Source: JAIEPT01 sp038217425
GTDB lineage: Bacteria; Planctomycetota; Planctomycetia; Gemmatales; Gemmataceae
Direction: 5' to 3'
Length of the DNA: 14,494 nucleotides
Assembly (NCBI GenBank): GCA_038217425.1
Contig: JBBQPM010000177.1
Coordinates: 1 to 14,494 of the forward strand
Position numbers and translations under genes: made by a program. Below are positions 1-8,338 of this stretch, one piece after another (the first letter of the stretch is position 1; every line of letters starts with the position of its first letter). Under the pieces are notes generated by a model. It had not been told where the DNA came from. It made no database searches and saw only the letters and a list, made by a program, of their open reading frames with translations.

Positions 1-31
1 ACGAACGTCGGGCGGCCCGCGGCGTTTTTCA

Positions 32-2287
32 TTAACGGGCACGCCATAACATGACGGCGCCTTCCCGGCCTCCCGATGCGATCAAATCTCCGCTGCGCGA
101 ATACGTGACGGTGTGGACGGTGCTGAGATGGCCGCGCAGCGTGACCACTTCCCGACCGGTCGCCGTCTCCCAGATCTTTACCGTACGATCATCGACCGAG
201 GCGAGGGTCGCGCCGTCGGGGGCAAAGGCGACCGACCAGACGTCCTGGGAATGTCCCGAAAGCGAGCGGAGCAAGTTCCCCGTGTCGGCATCCCAGAGGC
301 GGACTGTGCGATCCCAACTGCCGCTGGCGATCGTCTTGCCGTCGGGCGAGATGGCGACGGAATAGACGCTCCCCGTGTGGCCCGTCAGCGTGAGCTGCTC
401 CTGGAGCGTGCCGGCGTCCCAGAGCTTGATCGACTTGTCGCCGCTGGCGGAAGCGATCGTCTTGCCGTCGCGCGAGTACGCCAACGACATGATGGTGCCG
501 AGATGGCCTCGAGTCTTTTTGAAGACGTCGCCGGTCTGGGCGTCCCAGATGATGAGTTTACCGTTGCGCGTGCCAGTGACGATCCGCGTGCCGTCGGGGG
601 AGAACGCGAGCGCCTTGACGCCGGAATCGGCGTCGTGCTTGAGCATGTGCAGCTCTTTGTTCGTGGCCGAGTCCCAGACCTTGGCGGCGCCGTCGTCGCT
701 GGCGCTGGCGAAGCGATCGCCTTTCTCGTTGTAGACGACGGTCCAGACTGGGGCGCCATGGGCGTTGAGCGTCGCCTTTACTCGGCCCGCTTCGACGTCC
801 CAGATTTTGACGGCTCCGTCCTCGATGCCGGTGAGGAGCGATTTGCCGTCGGGCGAGAACGCCGCCGCCCAGATCGGGCCGACGTTGGCGTTCAGCGTGC
901 GTACGTGCTGCGGACTGACGACGACTTCCGGAGAACCTGCGCCGCGTCGGTTCAGCAGCTTCGTCCAGCCGACCAGCTCCGTCACGGCGAGGAGGGCCAA
1001 GAGCGCCGTGAGTATTTGGCCGATGCGTGCCCAGAGGATGAGGCCGCGCGTCGCCCGGCGCGTGCCGACCGCGCGGACGGGGGGCGTCGACGTCCGCTGC
1101 CGGGGCGCCGACGCTTGCAACTCGACCAGTTTCTGGCGAAAGAGACCCGCAAGGTCGGCCGCCGACTGCAAGCGATCGTCCGGCTTCTTCGCGTGGAGCC
1201 GTTCGATAACTTCCTCCAGCCAATCGGGGATCATCGGATTGATCTCACGCACCGGCTTGGGCGTCTCCTCCGTCACGCTCTTGAGCACCACGAACGGCGT
1301 GCTCCCTGCGAAGGGCGGGTTGCCCGTACACATCGCGTAGAGAACGCTCCCAAGGCTGAAAAGATCGGTCCGGTGATCGACCTTGTGCCCCTGAGCTTGC
1401 TCGGGAGCCATGAAGAGAGGCGTGCCGGCGACGAAGCCGGTTTGCGTGAGCTTCACATCTTCTGCGGCTCGGGCGAGGCCGAAATCGGTGAGGCGCACGT
1501 GCCCCGTCCCCTCTTCGAGGAGGATGTTCGCGGGCTTGATGTCGCGGTGGATGAGCCCCTTCGCATGCGCCGCCGCCAACCCGGCGGCGAGCTGGGCGCC
1601 GATGCGCACGATCTCGACCGTCTCCAGCGAGCCGAGTTTGTCGAGACGATCCTGCAGCGTCTCGCCGGCCACGAACTGCATGACCAGGTAGGGGAGATCC
1701 TTACCTTCGTCATGCACGACCTGGAAGAGCGCCACGACGTTCTCGTGCGTGATGGCGGCAGCGGCGCGGGCTTCCCGGCAGAAGCGTTCGAGGGCCACGT
1801 CGTTCTGCGCCACCTTGGGATCGAGCACCTTGATCGCGACGTGCCGTTCGAGACAGCCGTCCCACGCCTTGAGGACGACCCCCATCCCGCCCTGGCCGAT
1901 GATCTCGACGATGTTGAATGTGCCGAGCTTGCCGAGCATGCCCGGTTCGTCGGAGGGGCTGAGGAAACCGAGCGGCAGCGACGCGCCGCCGGGCGGGGAA
2001 GGCTGCGTCGGATCGAGAACGGTGACTTGATCTTTGGGCGTGAGATCGTCGGCGCCGTACGAGACTTGCAGCGACTGCATGGCGGGCCAATAGGCGCTAT
2101 CGCGTGCGGGACGTTCACCGAGCTGCGCCGCGACCTGACCGCCGCCGGCGAGCGACTCGAGCTGCGCCTGACATTCGCTGCATTCGTCGAGATGACGCAC
2201 GACGTCTTCCTGGCGATCTGCGGGAAGTTTGTCCCGGATCAGATCTCGAAGCTCGGCCGGATCGAGATGCGTTTGCGACGGGTTCAT
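32..2287 (-). CDS. Membrane Ser/Thr protein kinase with N-terminal HxxxCxxC segment and C-terminal seven-bladed WD40 propeller (module 1)
   Basis: The protein has 751 aa from the ATG at 2287. This start was chosen over a longer open frame because its ATGA overlap with the sigma-factor stop gives translational coupling, and because the protein then begins with a HxxxCxxC segment (H32, C36, C39) resembling anti-sigma zinc-binding domains. The Hanks kinase domain spans about 124-390: glycine loop GQGGMG from 131, VAIK lysine K153, alpha-C Glu about E172, HRD 247-249 followed by KPAN, DFG 268-270, APEQ 294-297. All catalytic residues are present, so it should be active. One hydrophobic helix lies at about 416-438. 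Residues 461-751 form seven WD40 repeats, each ending in a WD-like dipeptide (KIWD, KVWD, IIWD, KLWD, RLWD, KIWE, MLWR), enough for a closed propeller. The expected topology is kinase inside and propeller outside. A role in signalling through the adjacent ECF sigma factor is inferred from gene order. Confidence 0.96.
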   Translation of the reverse strand: MNPSQTHLDPAELRDLIRDKLPADRQEDVVRHLDECSECQAQLESLAGGGQVAAQLGERPARDSAYWPAMQSLQVSYGADDLTPKDQVTVLDPTQPSPPGGASLPLGFLSPSDEPGMLGKLGTFNIVEIIGQGGMGVVLKAWDGCLERHVAIKVLDPKVAQNDVALERFCREARAAAAITHENVVALFQVVHDEGKDLPYLVMQFVAGETLQDRLDKLGSLETVEIVRIGAQLAAGLAAAHAKGLIHRDIKPANILLEEGTGHVRLTDFGLARAAEDVKLTQTGFVAGTPLFMAPEQAQGHKVDHRTDLFSLGSVLYAMCTGNPPFAGSTPFVVLKSVTEETPKPVREINPMIPDWLEEVIERLHAKKPDDRLQSAADLAGLFRQKLVELQASAPRQRTSTPPVRAVGTRRATRGLILWARIGQILTALLALLAVTELVGWTKLLNRRGAGSPEVVVSPQHVRTLNANVGPIWAAAFSPDGKSLLTGIEDGAVKIWDVEAGRVKATLNAHGAPVWTVVYNEKGDRFASASDDGAAKVWDSATNKELHMLKHDADSGVKALAFSPDGTRIVTGTRNGKLIIWDAQTGDVFKKTRGHLGTIMSLAYSRDGKTIASASGDKSIKLWDAGTLQEQLTLTGHTGSVYSVAISPDGKTIASGSWDRTVRLWDADTGNLLRSLSGHSQDVWSVAFAPDGATLASVDDRTVKIWETATGREVVTLRGHLSTVHTVTYSRSGDLIASGGREGAVMLWRAR

Positions 2288-2880
2288 GTGGCGCTCTCCT
2301 CGAATTCCTTGACTTTCTCGCGGAGCCGGGCCAGGACGCGACTCTTGGCAACGTAGATCGCTCCGGAAGAGAGTTTCAAATTCTTGCCGACCTCGACGGG
2401 ACTTCGCCCTTCGACCGCGGTTTGCCAAAAGGCGTGCCAGGTGTTGGCCTGAAACTCCGAGCGAACGGCGTCCGCCGCCCAGCTGAACACGCGGCGTTGA
2501 TACTCCTGGTCCCAATCGTCTTCGCCGTCAGCGGACGGGTGATTCTCGAGCCGTTCGCGGGCGCCGGAATCGCCGGCCGGTTGCACGCGGTTCTTCTGCT
2601 TGCTGAGGAAGTTGAAGATCTTGTTGCGCGTGATCGTGAAGAGCCAACCGCGAAAGGTCCCCTTGAGCGGATCGTACTTCAGGTCCTGAGCCGCGACGGA
2701 GACGGAACGCATGACGTCTTGCATCAGATCGGCAGCGTCCGCGTCTTGCAGCCCGCGTTTGCGAGCGAAGCCGTACACGACCGGGCCGTACACCTGGAGA
2801 AACTGGAGCCAGGCATCCCGATCGCGCCCGTCTCGAATCCGAATGAGCAGACTGGCACGGGTCAAGGGCATGTCGCCCAT
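2284..2880 (-). CDS. ECF-type RNA polymerase sigma factor (module 1)
   Basis: This is a 198-aa sigma70-family protein of the extracytoplasmic function type, with only the sigma2 and sigma4 regions. Sigma2 covers about 20-95, with YGFARKRGL followed by DAADLMQDV (core-binding and -10 recognition helix) and GTFRGWLFTITRNKI at 74-88. Sigma4 covers about 131-195 and ends in a helix-turn-helix (SPVEVGKNLKLSSGAIYVAK, 160-179, then SRVLARLRE). The start at 2880 was preferred to an upstream ATG that would add 38 unconserved residues, because GAGGAAAG lies about 7 bases before it. Its TGA overlaps the ATG of the kinase gene (ATGA), so the two are almost certainly co-transcribed and translationally coupled. 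Sigma factors genetically linked to Ser/Thr kinases are known in Planctomycetes. The target promoters cannot be read from this window. Confidence 0.93.
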   Translation of the reverse strand: MGDMPLTRASLLIRIRDGRDRDAWLQFLQVYGPVVYGFARKRGLQDADAADLMQDVMRSVSVAAQDLKYDPLKGTFRGWLFTITRNKIFNFLSKQKNRVQPAGDSGARERLENHPSADGEDDWDQEYQRRVFSWAADAVRSEFQANTWHAFWQTAVEGRSPVEVGKNLKLSSGAIYVAKSRVLARLREKVKEFEESAT

Positions 2881-2970
2881 GGACTTTCCTCGCTGCGAAG
2901 AGACCTCTCGATCGCCCACGGTATTGTAGAAGTCCGCCCGCTCGTTTTGGATGTGCCGAAACGAAGCAAT

Positions 2971-2989
2971 GCCCGCGCTTCGCGCGGGC
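2971..2989 (-). terminator. GC-rich hairpin downstream of the efflux operon, possible terminator
   Basis: A perfect inverted repeat with 8-bp arms (GCCCGCGC at 2971-2978, GCGCGGGC at 2982-2989) and a 3-base loop lies 29 bp after the stop of the adaptor gene and about 90 bp before the sigma-factor start. On the minus strand the stem is followed by a moderately T-rich stretch (ATTGCTTCGTTTCG), not a clean T run. A factor-independent terminator for the RND operon is plausible. It could equally be a structured leader of the sigma-kinase transcript. Confidence 0.45.
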
Positions 2990-3018
2990 ATCAACCAACT
3001 TCATCGGTACCAAGGCCG

Positions 3019-4407
3019 TTACCGTGTGCCGACGACGACTTGCATGCCATCGTGCAGATCGTCCGTCGGATTGACGATCAAGCGTTCCTCGCCCGTGAGG
3101 CCGGAAGTCACCTCGACCTTGTTGCCCATGTCGCGCCCCAGCCCCGTTTTGTGCAGCCGGACCCGTCCCGCGGAATCGACGCTTGCCACAAACGGGCCTT
3201 CATTCCGCATCAGCAGCACGTTGGCCGGCACGACCAGCGGAGCGATCGCCGCCCGCGACGTCATCTTCACGCGAGCATAGATCCCTGGAAGCAGGAAGTG
3301 ATCCGCGTTCGGAAGTTCGAGTTCCACGAGCAGCGTTCGGGACGCCGGTTCCACTGAACTGGCGGTACGACGGACCTTGGCGGCGAACACACGCCCCGGA
3401 TATTCCGGCACATCGACTTCCGCAACGTCGCCTGTCTTGATCGAGGCCGAGAACGCTTGCGGCACCGCGACCTGCACGCGCAGCACGTCGTCCTGGGCGA
3501 GGCTGAACAACGCCTTCGTCCCCGTTCCGCTCCCCGAGGCGACGAGCATACCAACCTCGGCAAGTCGGCGAATGACGACGCCGTCGAAGGGAGCCGTCAC
3601 ACGCTGGAAGTTTTGCAGATCCATCAGACGCTGCACGTTGGCGGCCCGGCTCTCGAGCGTCGCACGCTTGCTTTCGATCATCGCGGCGCGCGTGGACAGA
3701 CTCGTCTTGCGGCGCGACAGTTCCGCCTTGGACGCGTCGTGCTCCGCCCGCCTGGCTTCCAGGTCCTTCACTGTGCCGTCGTGTTCTTGCGGAGCGACGG
3801 CTCGCTGACGCACGAGTTCGTCGGAACGGACGGCGACGCTCGCGGCGAACTGAACCTGCGCCTTGACGCGAGCCACGTTCGCGTCCGCCAACGTCACGTC
3901 GGCCTTCGCTTCTTCCAACTCGGCGATCGCCTGCTTCAGCTCAGCTTCGCCTTGCTTCCAGACCGCCTCGGCTTGCCTCAGTTCCTGGTCGAGTTCGGGC
4001 GTATCGATCTCGGCGAGGACGTCGCCCGCCTTGACGCGGGCGCCGATATCGACCTTCCACCTCTTGAGGTAGCCGTTCACCCGAGCGAAGAGGTCGGTCG
4101 CCTGATAAGGTTGAAGCGTCGCAGGGAGCGTCGTCTTGCCGAAGGTCGCTCGCTCCGGTGCGATGACGAGAACGGTGCGAAGTTGAGTCGCCGATTCGGG
4201 CATCGGTTGCGAAATCGATCCGCGGCGCGAAACCAACGCCGCGATTCCGGCGACCGCGAGAGCGACCGTCGCGCCGAAGACGATGGCGCCTCGACGAATC
4301 CCGCGGGGGCGAATCTCGGGCTCCAGCGTCGGCGGAAGGTACGTCGGCATCGAGCGAAAACGGGCGACGATGGTGTCGCGATTCAAGGAACGAGGTTGGC
4401 GCTGCAT
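3019..4407 (-). CDS. RND efflux periplasmic adaptor subunit (membrane fusion protein)
   Basis: This 462-aa protein has the usual adaptor layout. Residues 1-38 are cytoplasmic and basic, and 39-60 form a hydrophobic anchor; no lipobox Cys is seen, so it should be a single-pass inner-membrane protein. The first half of the lipoyl domain is at about 104-136 (NGYLKRWKVDIGARVKAGD, then VLAEID). A long alpha-hairpin coiled coil rich in Ala, Glu, Lys and Arg follows at about 138-262. The second lipoyl half is at about 267-290 (VTAPFDGVVIRR). Beta-barrel and membrane-proximal domains fill the rest. The hairpin is about 125 residues, long enough to reach an outer-membrane channel protein. Start: ATG at 4407 with GGAG about 6-7 bases upstream; M20 is a possible alternative. 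It lies 63 bp after the permease gene in the same direction. No outer-membrane factor gene is in the window, so the channel must come from elsewhere. The substrate is unknown. Confidence 0.95.
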   Translation of the reverse strand: MQRQPRSLNRDTIVARFRSMPTYLPPTLEPEIRPRGIRRGAIVFGATVALAVAGIAALVSRRGSISQPMPESATQLRTVLVIAPERATFGKTTLPATLQPYQATDLFARVNGYLKRWKVDIGARVKAGDVLAEIDTPELDQELRQAEAVWKQGEAELKQAIAELEEAKADVTLADANVARVKAQVQFAASVAVRSDELVRQRAVAPQEHDGTVKDLEARRAEHDASKAELSRRKTSLSTRAAMIESKRATLESRAANVQRLMDLQNFQRVTAPFDGVVIRRLAEVGMLVASGSGTGTKALFSLAQDDVLRVQVAVPQAFSASIKTGDVAEVDVPEYPGRVFAAKVRRTASSVEPASRTLLVELELPNADHFLLPGIYARVKMTSRAAIAPLVVPANVLLMRNEGPFVASVDSAGRVRLHKTGLGRDMGNKVEVTSGLTGEERLIVNPTDDLHDGMQVVVGTR

Positions 4408-4470
4408 GGCAGACTCCGTGAGGATGCGAGGAACACGTCTAGAAGGGGATACCGGCCCGAACGCGGCGTC

Positions 4471-7400
4471 TTACACGTCTTCCGTTTCCGGCTTCAAATC
4501 GCGCCGGCGGAGAATGCTGTACACGACCGGGACGAACAGCAACGTCGTCACCGTAGCGACGATGAGCCCGCCGATGACGGCTCGTCCCAGCGGCGCGTTT
4601 TGTTCGCCCCCCTCGCCCAATCCGATCGCCATGGGGAGCATGCCGATGATCATCGCCAGGGCGGTCATGAGCACGGGACGCATCCGAGTTCGGCCCGCTT
4701 CGAGCGCGGCGGCGACCGAATCGAGTCCCTCGTGCCGTTTCTCGTTGGCGAACGTGACGAGCAGAATCGAGTTCGCCGTCGCCACGCCGATCGCCATGAT
4801 CGTCCCCATCAGGCTCGGCACGCTGAACGTAGTGCCCACCAGGAACAGCATCCAGACGATGCCCACCAGGGCGCCCGGGAGCGCGGTGATGATGATGAAC
4901 GGATCGAGCCAGCTCTGGAAGTTGACGACCATGAGCAAGTAGACCATGGCCGCGGCGAAGAGAATGCCGAGGCCCAATCGCAGGAAGGCCGACTGCATGC
5001 TTTCGACCTGTCCCCGCATGGCGATGGTGTTGCCGGGCGCGAGTTTGCCCCGATACTGCGCGAGGACGACTTCGATCTCTCGGGCGACGCTCCCCAGGTC
5101 GCGTCCCTGGACATTGGCAAAGATGTCGTAGACCGGTTGCACGTTCGTGTGGTTGATGACCTCGGGCGTGATGCCGCGTTCGACCCGGGCGACGTTGGCG
5201 AGGAGTTGCGACCCGCCCGTCCCGGCGGTCACCGGCATCGACTGGATCGCTTCCACCGAGTTGACCTGGTGCGTCGGCGTCCGGGTCTCGACGAGGTAGC
5301 TGATGCCGTTGACGGGATCGACCCAGTAGTTGGGCAACACCTGCCCGCTCCCCGAGAGCGAGACGAGAACACTCTGGGCGACGTCTTGCTGGGTGAGCCC
5401 CAGTTGCAAGGCACGCGTTTGATCGACGTCGACGTGCAGCTTGGGGACGTTGACGACTTGATGCAGGTGGACGTCGACGACTCCGCGGATGGACTTGATG
5501 CGTTCGGCGATTTGGCCGGCGATCTCGAAGTTTTTCTTGCGATCGAGTCCGCCGACCTGGATGTCGATAGGGGCCGGCAGGCCGAAGTTGAGGATTTGAC
5601 TCACGATGTCGGCCGCCTGGAAGTAGAAGGTGAGTTCCGGGAACCTCTTGGGAAGCTCGATGCGTAGGTCGGCCATGTACGCCTGGGTCGATTTGCCCCG
5701 TTCGCGTTTGAGCGCGACGAGGATTTCGCCGTCGGCCATGCCGGTGGTGTTGCTGTCGCCGAACGCGAGGCTGTAGCTGCGATTGGGCAGTCCGATGTTG
5801 TCGATGACGAGTTCGACGTCCTCCGCGGGGATGATTCGGCGAATCTCCTCCTCGACCTGCGTAAAGTAGCGTTCGGTCTGTTCGATGCGCGTGCCCGCCG
5901 GGCCGCGAACGTGCAGGCGAAACTGCCCGGCGTCCACCGTCGGAAAGAAGTCTTGCCCGACAAACGGTAAGAGCGCGAAGCCAGTGAGGACGAGGGCGCC
6001 GAACGTCGCGAAGACGGTCCTGCGATGTCGCAGGTTCCAGTCGAGAAGGTTGACGTAGGCGTCTCGAAACTTCAGAAAGCCCGCTTCGAAGGCGTGATGT
6101 AATCGGCCGAAGATTCCGGGCTTGGCGTCCGAGGCATGCTGCGCGATCTCCGCCGGCAGCAGATAGTGCACCATCACCGGCACCAGCGTGCGCGACAGCA
6201 GGTACGACGCCCCCATCGCGAAGACGACCGATAGCGCGAGCGGCGTGAAGAGGTAGCGAGCCGGCCCCTCCAGAAACAACACCGACACGAAGACAATGCA
6301 GATCGTGAGCGTCGAGACGAACGTCGGCCCCGCGATCTGCATGGCGCCGTCCAGGATCGCCTGCTTCAGGCCCTTCCCCATGCCGAGATTGCGGTGAATG
6401 TTCTCGATCTCGACGGTGGCGTCGTCGACCAGGATGCCGACCGCCAGGGCAAGGCCGCCGAGCGTCATGACGTTGAGGGAATAGCCCAGGGCATAGAGCA
6501 TGAAGATCGACGTCAGAATCGAAAGCGGGATCGAGACGGCGACAATGAGCGTACTCCGCCAGCTGCCGAGAAAGACGAGGATCATCGCCGCCGTGAGCAG
6601 GCCCGCGAGAATGCTTTCGTGAACGACGCCGCTGATGGCTGCCTCGACGAACAGCGATTGATCGAAGAGGAGTTCGATCTCGAGGCCCGGAGGCGCCGAC
6701 GCCTTGATCGCCGGTATCATGTTCTTCACTTGCTGGACGATGTCAAGCGTCGAGGCGTTGCCGTTCTTGAGGAGGGTGACTAGGGCGCCTCGTTTGCCGT
6801 TTTGCCGGACCACGGTGGTCTGCGTCGTGAACCCGTCGCGCACCTGAGCGACGTCGCGCAAGTAGATGGTCGCATCGCCAGAGACTTTGAGAGGGATCGC
6901 GTTGAAGGCATCGGCGGTAAGCGGGCTGTTATTCAGGCTCACGGGATATTGTTGCGTGCCGATGCGGGCGCTGCCGGTCGGGTAGGCGAGGTTGTACGCA
7001 TTGATCGCGTCGGCGACTTCCTTGGGCGTCACCCCCTGGGCCTGCATCGCCTGCGGATTGAGATCGACCATGATTTGCCGTTCCTTGCCGCCGTACGGCG
7101 ACGGCATCGTCAGCCCCTGCACGACCGCGAGCTGCGTCCGCAGTTGCCAGAGGGCGTAGTCGTAGACGTCCGCTTCGGACATCGTTTGGCTCGACAGGCT
7201 GATCTGCAGAATCGGCACGCTCGAAGCATTGAAACGCAGAATGATCGGCGGTTGCACGCTCGGCGGCATGATTTGCCGAATCGCCTGCGACACCGAAGTC
7301 ATCTGCGACATCGCTACCCCGACGTTCACCCCCTGGTGGAAAAAAACCTTCACGACCGAAACGCCGTTCAGCGTTTGCGATTCGACCTTGCGGATGTCAT

Positions 7401-7626
7401 TGACGTTTGAGGTGATCGCGTATTCGCTGAACGTGGTGATTCGCTTCTCGAACTCGTCGGCGTCCATTCCCTTGTAGGTCCAAATCATCGTGATGACGGG
7501 AATGTCGATTTCGGGAAAGATGTCTGTGCGCATCTGCTGGAGGGCGAGGCCCCCCAGGACGATGAGCAGCAAAGCCATCACGACGAAAGTATAGGGGCGA
7601 CGCAGCGCGAGTTGAACGATCCACAT
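4471..7626 (-). CDS. RND efflux transporter permease subunit (HAE/AcrB-like)
   Basis: The protein has 1051 aa, normal length for the resistance-nodulation-division pump family. A hydrophobic first helix starts at residue 11 (PYTFVVMALLLIVLGGLAL), followed by the porter-domain opening DIFPEIDIP (35-43). TM4 carries the paired acids of the proton relay in LAVGILVDDATVEIENI (D401, D402). The second half repeats the layout and ends in a hydrophobic bundle after residue 850. In TM10, where AcrB has the relay Lys in AKNAILIVEFA, this protein reads ATANSILLVTFA (about 949-960), so that Lys is absent. The start at 7626 was chosen because AGGAAAGG lies 9 bases upstream and the protein then begins like other RND pumps; the 43 extra residues of the longer open frame are unconserved. 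Permease before adaptor is the reverse of the acrAB order. It uses the proton gradient to export small molecules; the substrate cannot be told. Confidence 0.96.
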   Translation of the reverse strand: MWIVQLALRRPYTFVVMALLLIVLGGLALQQMRTDIFPEIDIPVITMIWTYKGMDADEFEKRITTFSEYAITSNVNDIRKVESQTLNGVSVVKVFFHQGVNVGVAMSQMTSVSQAIRQIMPPSVQPPIILRFNASSVPILQISLSSQTMSEADVYDYALWQLRTQLAVVQGLTMPSPYGGKERQIMVDLNPQAMQAQGVTPKEVADAINAYNLAYPTGSARIGTQQYPVSLNNSPLTADAFNAIPLKVSGDATIYLRDVAQVRDGFTTQTTVVRQNGKRGALVTLLKNGNASTLDIVQQVKNMIPAIKASAPPGLEIELLFDQSLFVEAAISGVVHESILAGLLTAAMILVFLGSWRSTLIVAVSIPLSILTSIFMLYALGYSLNVMTLGGLALAVGILVDDATVEIENIHRNLGMGKGLKQAILDGAMQIAGPTFVSTLTICIVFVSVLFLEGPARYLFTPLALSVVFAMGASYLLSRTLVPVMVHYLLPAEIAQHASDAKPGIFGRLHHAFEAGFLKFRDAYVNLLDWNLRHRRTVFATFGALVLTGFALLPFVGQDFFPTVDAGQFRLHVRGPAGTRIEQTERYFTQVEEEIRRIIPAEDVELVIDNIGLPNRSYSLAFGDSNTTGMADGEILVALKRERGKSTQAYMADLRIELPKRFPELTFYFQAADIVSQILNFGLPAPIDIQVGGLDRKKNFEIAGQIAERIKSIRGVVDVHLHQVVNVPKLHVDVDQTRALQLGLTQQDVAQSVLVSLSGSGQVLPNYWVDPVNGISYLVETRTPTHQVNSVEAIQSMPVTAGTGGSQLLANVARVERGITPEVINHTNVQPVYDIFANVQGRDLGSVAREIEVVLAQYRGKLAPGNTIAMRGQVESMQSAFLRLGLGILFAAAMVYLLMVVNFQSWLDPFIIITALPGALVGIVWMLFLVGTTFSVPSLMGTIMAIGVATANSILLVTFANEKRHEGLDSVAAALEAGRTRMRPVLMTALAMIIGMLPMAIGLGEGGEQNAPLGRAVIGGLIVATVTTLLFVPVVYSILRRRDLKPETEDV

Positions 7627-7640
7627 GATTGCTGGCCTTT

Positions 7641-7675
7641 CCTGAAATACGTCGAATATTGGGGGACGTTTCAGG
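7641..7675 (-). promoter_or_regulatory. Inverted repeat in the RND leader that overlaps the ribosome binding site
   Basis: CCTGAAATACGTC (7641-7653) pairs with GACGTTTCAGG (7665-7675): 11 bp of complementarity with a two-base bulge. Read on the minus strand, the 3' arm ends in TTTCAGG and runs into the AGGAAAGG ribosome binding site of the permease gene, 15 bases before its ATG. It could be a dyad operator for a local repressor or an mRNA hairpin that hides the start of the binding site. The sequence alone does not decide, and chance is possible. Confidence 0.35.
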
Positions 7676-7741
7676 AGGATACCGATAAGGGCTCGGGATC
7701 TTACATAAAAAAGTCGGGAAGGAATTCGCGAATCAGTTGTA

Positions 7742-7757
7742 AGATGCGACCGCATCT
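7742..7757. promoter_or_regulatory. Perfect palindrome upstream of ohr, candidate operator
   Basis: AGATGCG-AC-CGCATCT is a perfect dyad with 7-bp arms and a 2-bp centre, 54 bp before the ohr start codon and in the region shared with the divergent RND operon. A weak -35-like TTGTAA (7737-7742) touches its left end, so the dyad would fall in a promoter spacer. ohr genes are commonly controlled by MarR-family OhrR repressors that bind such dyads. The bases do not match the AT-rich OhrR sites I know, and no regulator gene is in the window. Confidence 0.35.
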
Positions 7758-7811
7758 CCGGTACTCCCTCGCAGATACGAACCCGTCGCTCAACTCGAAA
7801 AGGAGCCCGTC

Positions 7812-8228
7812 ATGAACCAGATTGAAAAGGTCTTGTACACCGCTAAAACCCACACCACCGGCGGCCGGGACGGCGCGTCCCGCAGTTCGGACGGCTGCCT
7901 CGAAGTGAAGTTGTCGTCTCCAGGAACCGCGGGCGCCGGCACCAATCCGGAGCAATTGTTCGCCGCCGGTTGGTCGGCTTGCTTCCTCGGCGCCATCGGG
8001 GTGGCGGCCGGTAAGTTGAAGGTCCCCCTTCCCGCTGACCGAGCCGTGGATGCCGAGGTGGACCTGGGCACGGCCGAAGGCGGCTATCTCCTCCGCGCCC
8101 GTCTCAACGTCAGCCTGCCAGGTTTAGAACGCGAAGTTGCGCAGACCCTGGTTGACGACGCGCACCAAATTTGCCCGTACTCGAAAGCCACGCGCGGCAA
8201 CATCGACGTCGTGATCAACCTCGTCTAA
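7812..8228 (+). CDS. ohr: Organic hydroperoxide resistance protein (Ohr, OsmC superfamily)
   Basis: The protein has 138 aa, the standard length for Ohr, a cytoplasmic thiol peroxidase that reduces organic and fatty-acid hydroperoxides, generally using lipoyl-dependent electron donors. Both redox cysteines are in the expected motifs: peroxidatic C57 in NPEQLFAAGWSACFLGA and resolving C121 in CPYSKATRGNIDV. The catalytic Arg (R19 in TGGRDG) and Glu (E47 in NPEQ) are also present. The N-terminal LYTAKTHTTGGRDG is typical of Ohr rather than of OsmC. An extra Cys at 29 is not part of the known mechanism. The ATG at 7812 is preceded by AGGAG at 7-base spacing. It diverges from the RND operon across 185 bp, and the SDR gene follows 110 bp downstream on the same strand, so co-transcription with the SDR is possible but not shown. 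Confidence 0.96.
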   Translation: MNQIEKVLYTAKTHTTGGRDGASRSSDGCLEVKLSSPGTAGAGTNPEQLFAAGWSACFLGAIGVAAGKLKVPLPADRAVDAEVDLGTAEGGYLLRARLNVSLPGLEREVAQTLVDDAHQICPYSKATRGNIDVVINLV

Positions 8229-8338
8229 ATGTCCTCTGGATTTCACAACTCACGGCTTCGCGTTCGCAGGATCTCTGACAAACGGGAAGCCGTAATTGGC
8301 AACAGATACGGGATCAAAGTTCACAAAGGAGTCTCGTC

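Noticed and set aside
5..29. GC hairpin followed by TTTTT at the left edge as a terminator
   Set aside because: The stem is only 5 bp with a one-base loop, and the T run is on the plus strand, where no gene is seen ending.
113..2356. Very long plus-strand open frame opposite kinase 1
   Set aside because: It is the high-GC antisense shadow of a gene with unmistakable kinase and WD40 motifs; its translation is Arg/Asp-rich with no domain.
3457..5667. 736-codon plus-strand open frame opposite the RND genes
   Set aside because: It spans two well-identified minus-strand genes and their gap, and its His/Arg/Asp-rich translation is typical of antisense frames.
8252..8293. 8-bp inverted repeat (ACGGCTTC/GAAGCCGT) after ohr as a terminator
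   Set aside because: The 26-base loop and the lack of a T run make termination unconvincing; it may be chance.
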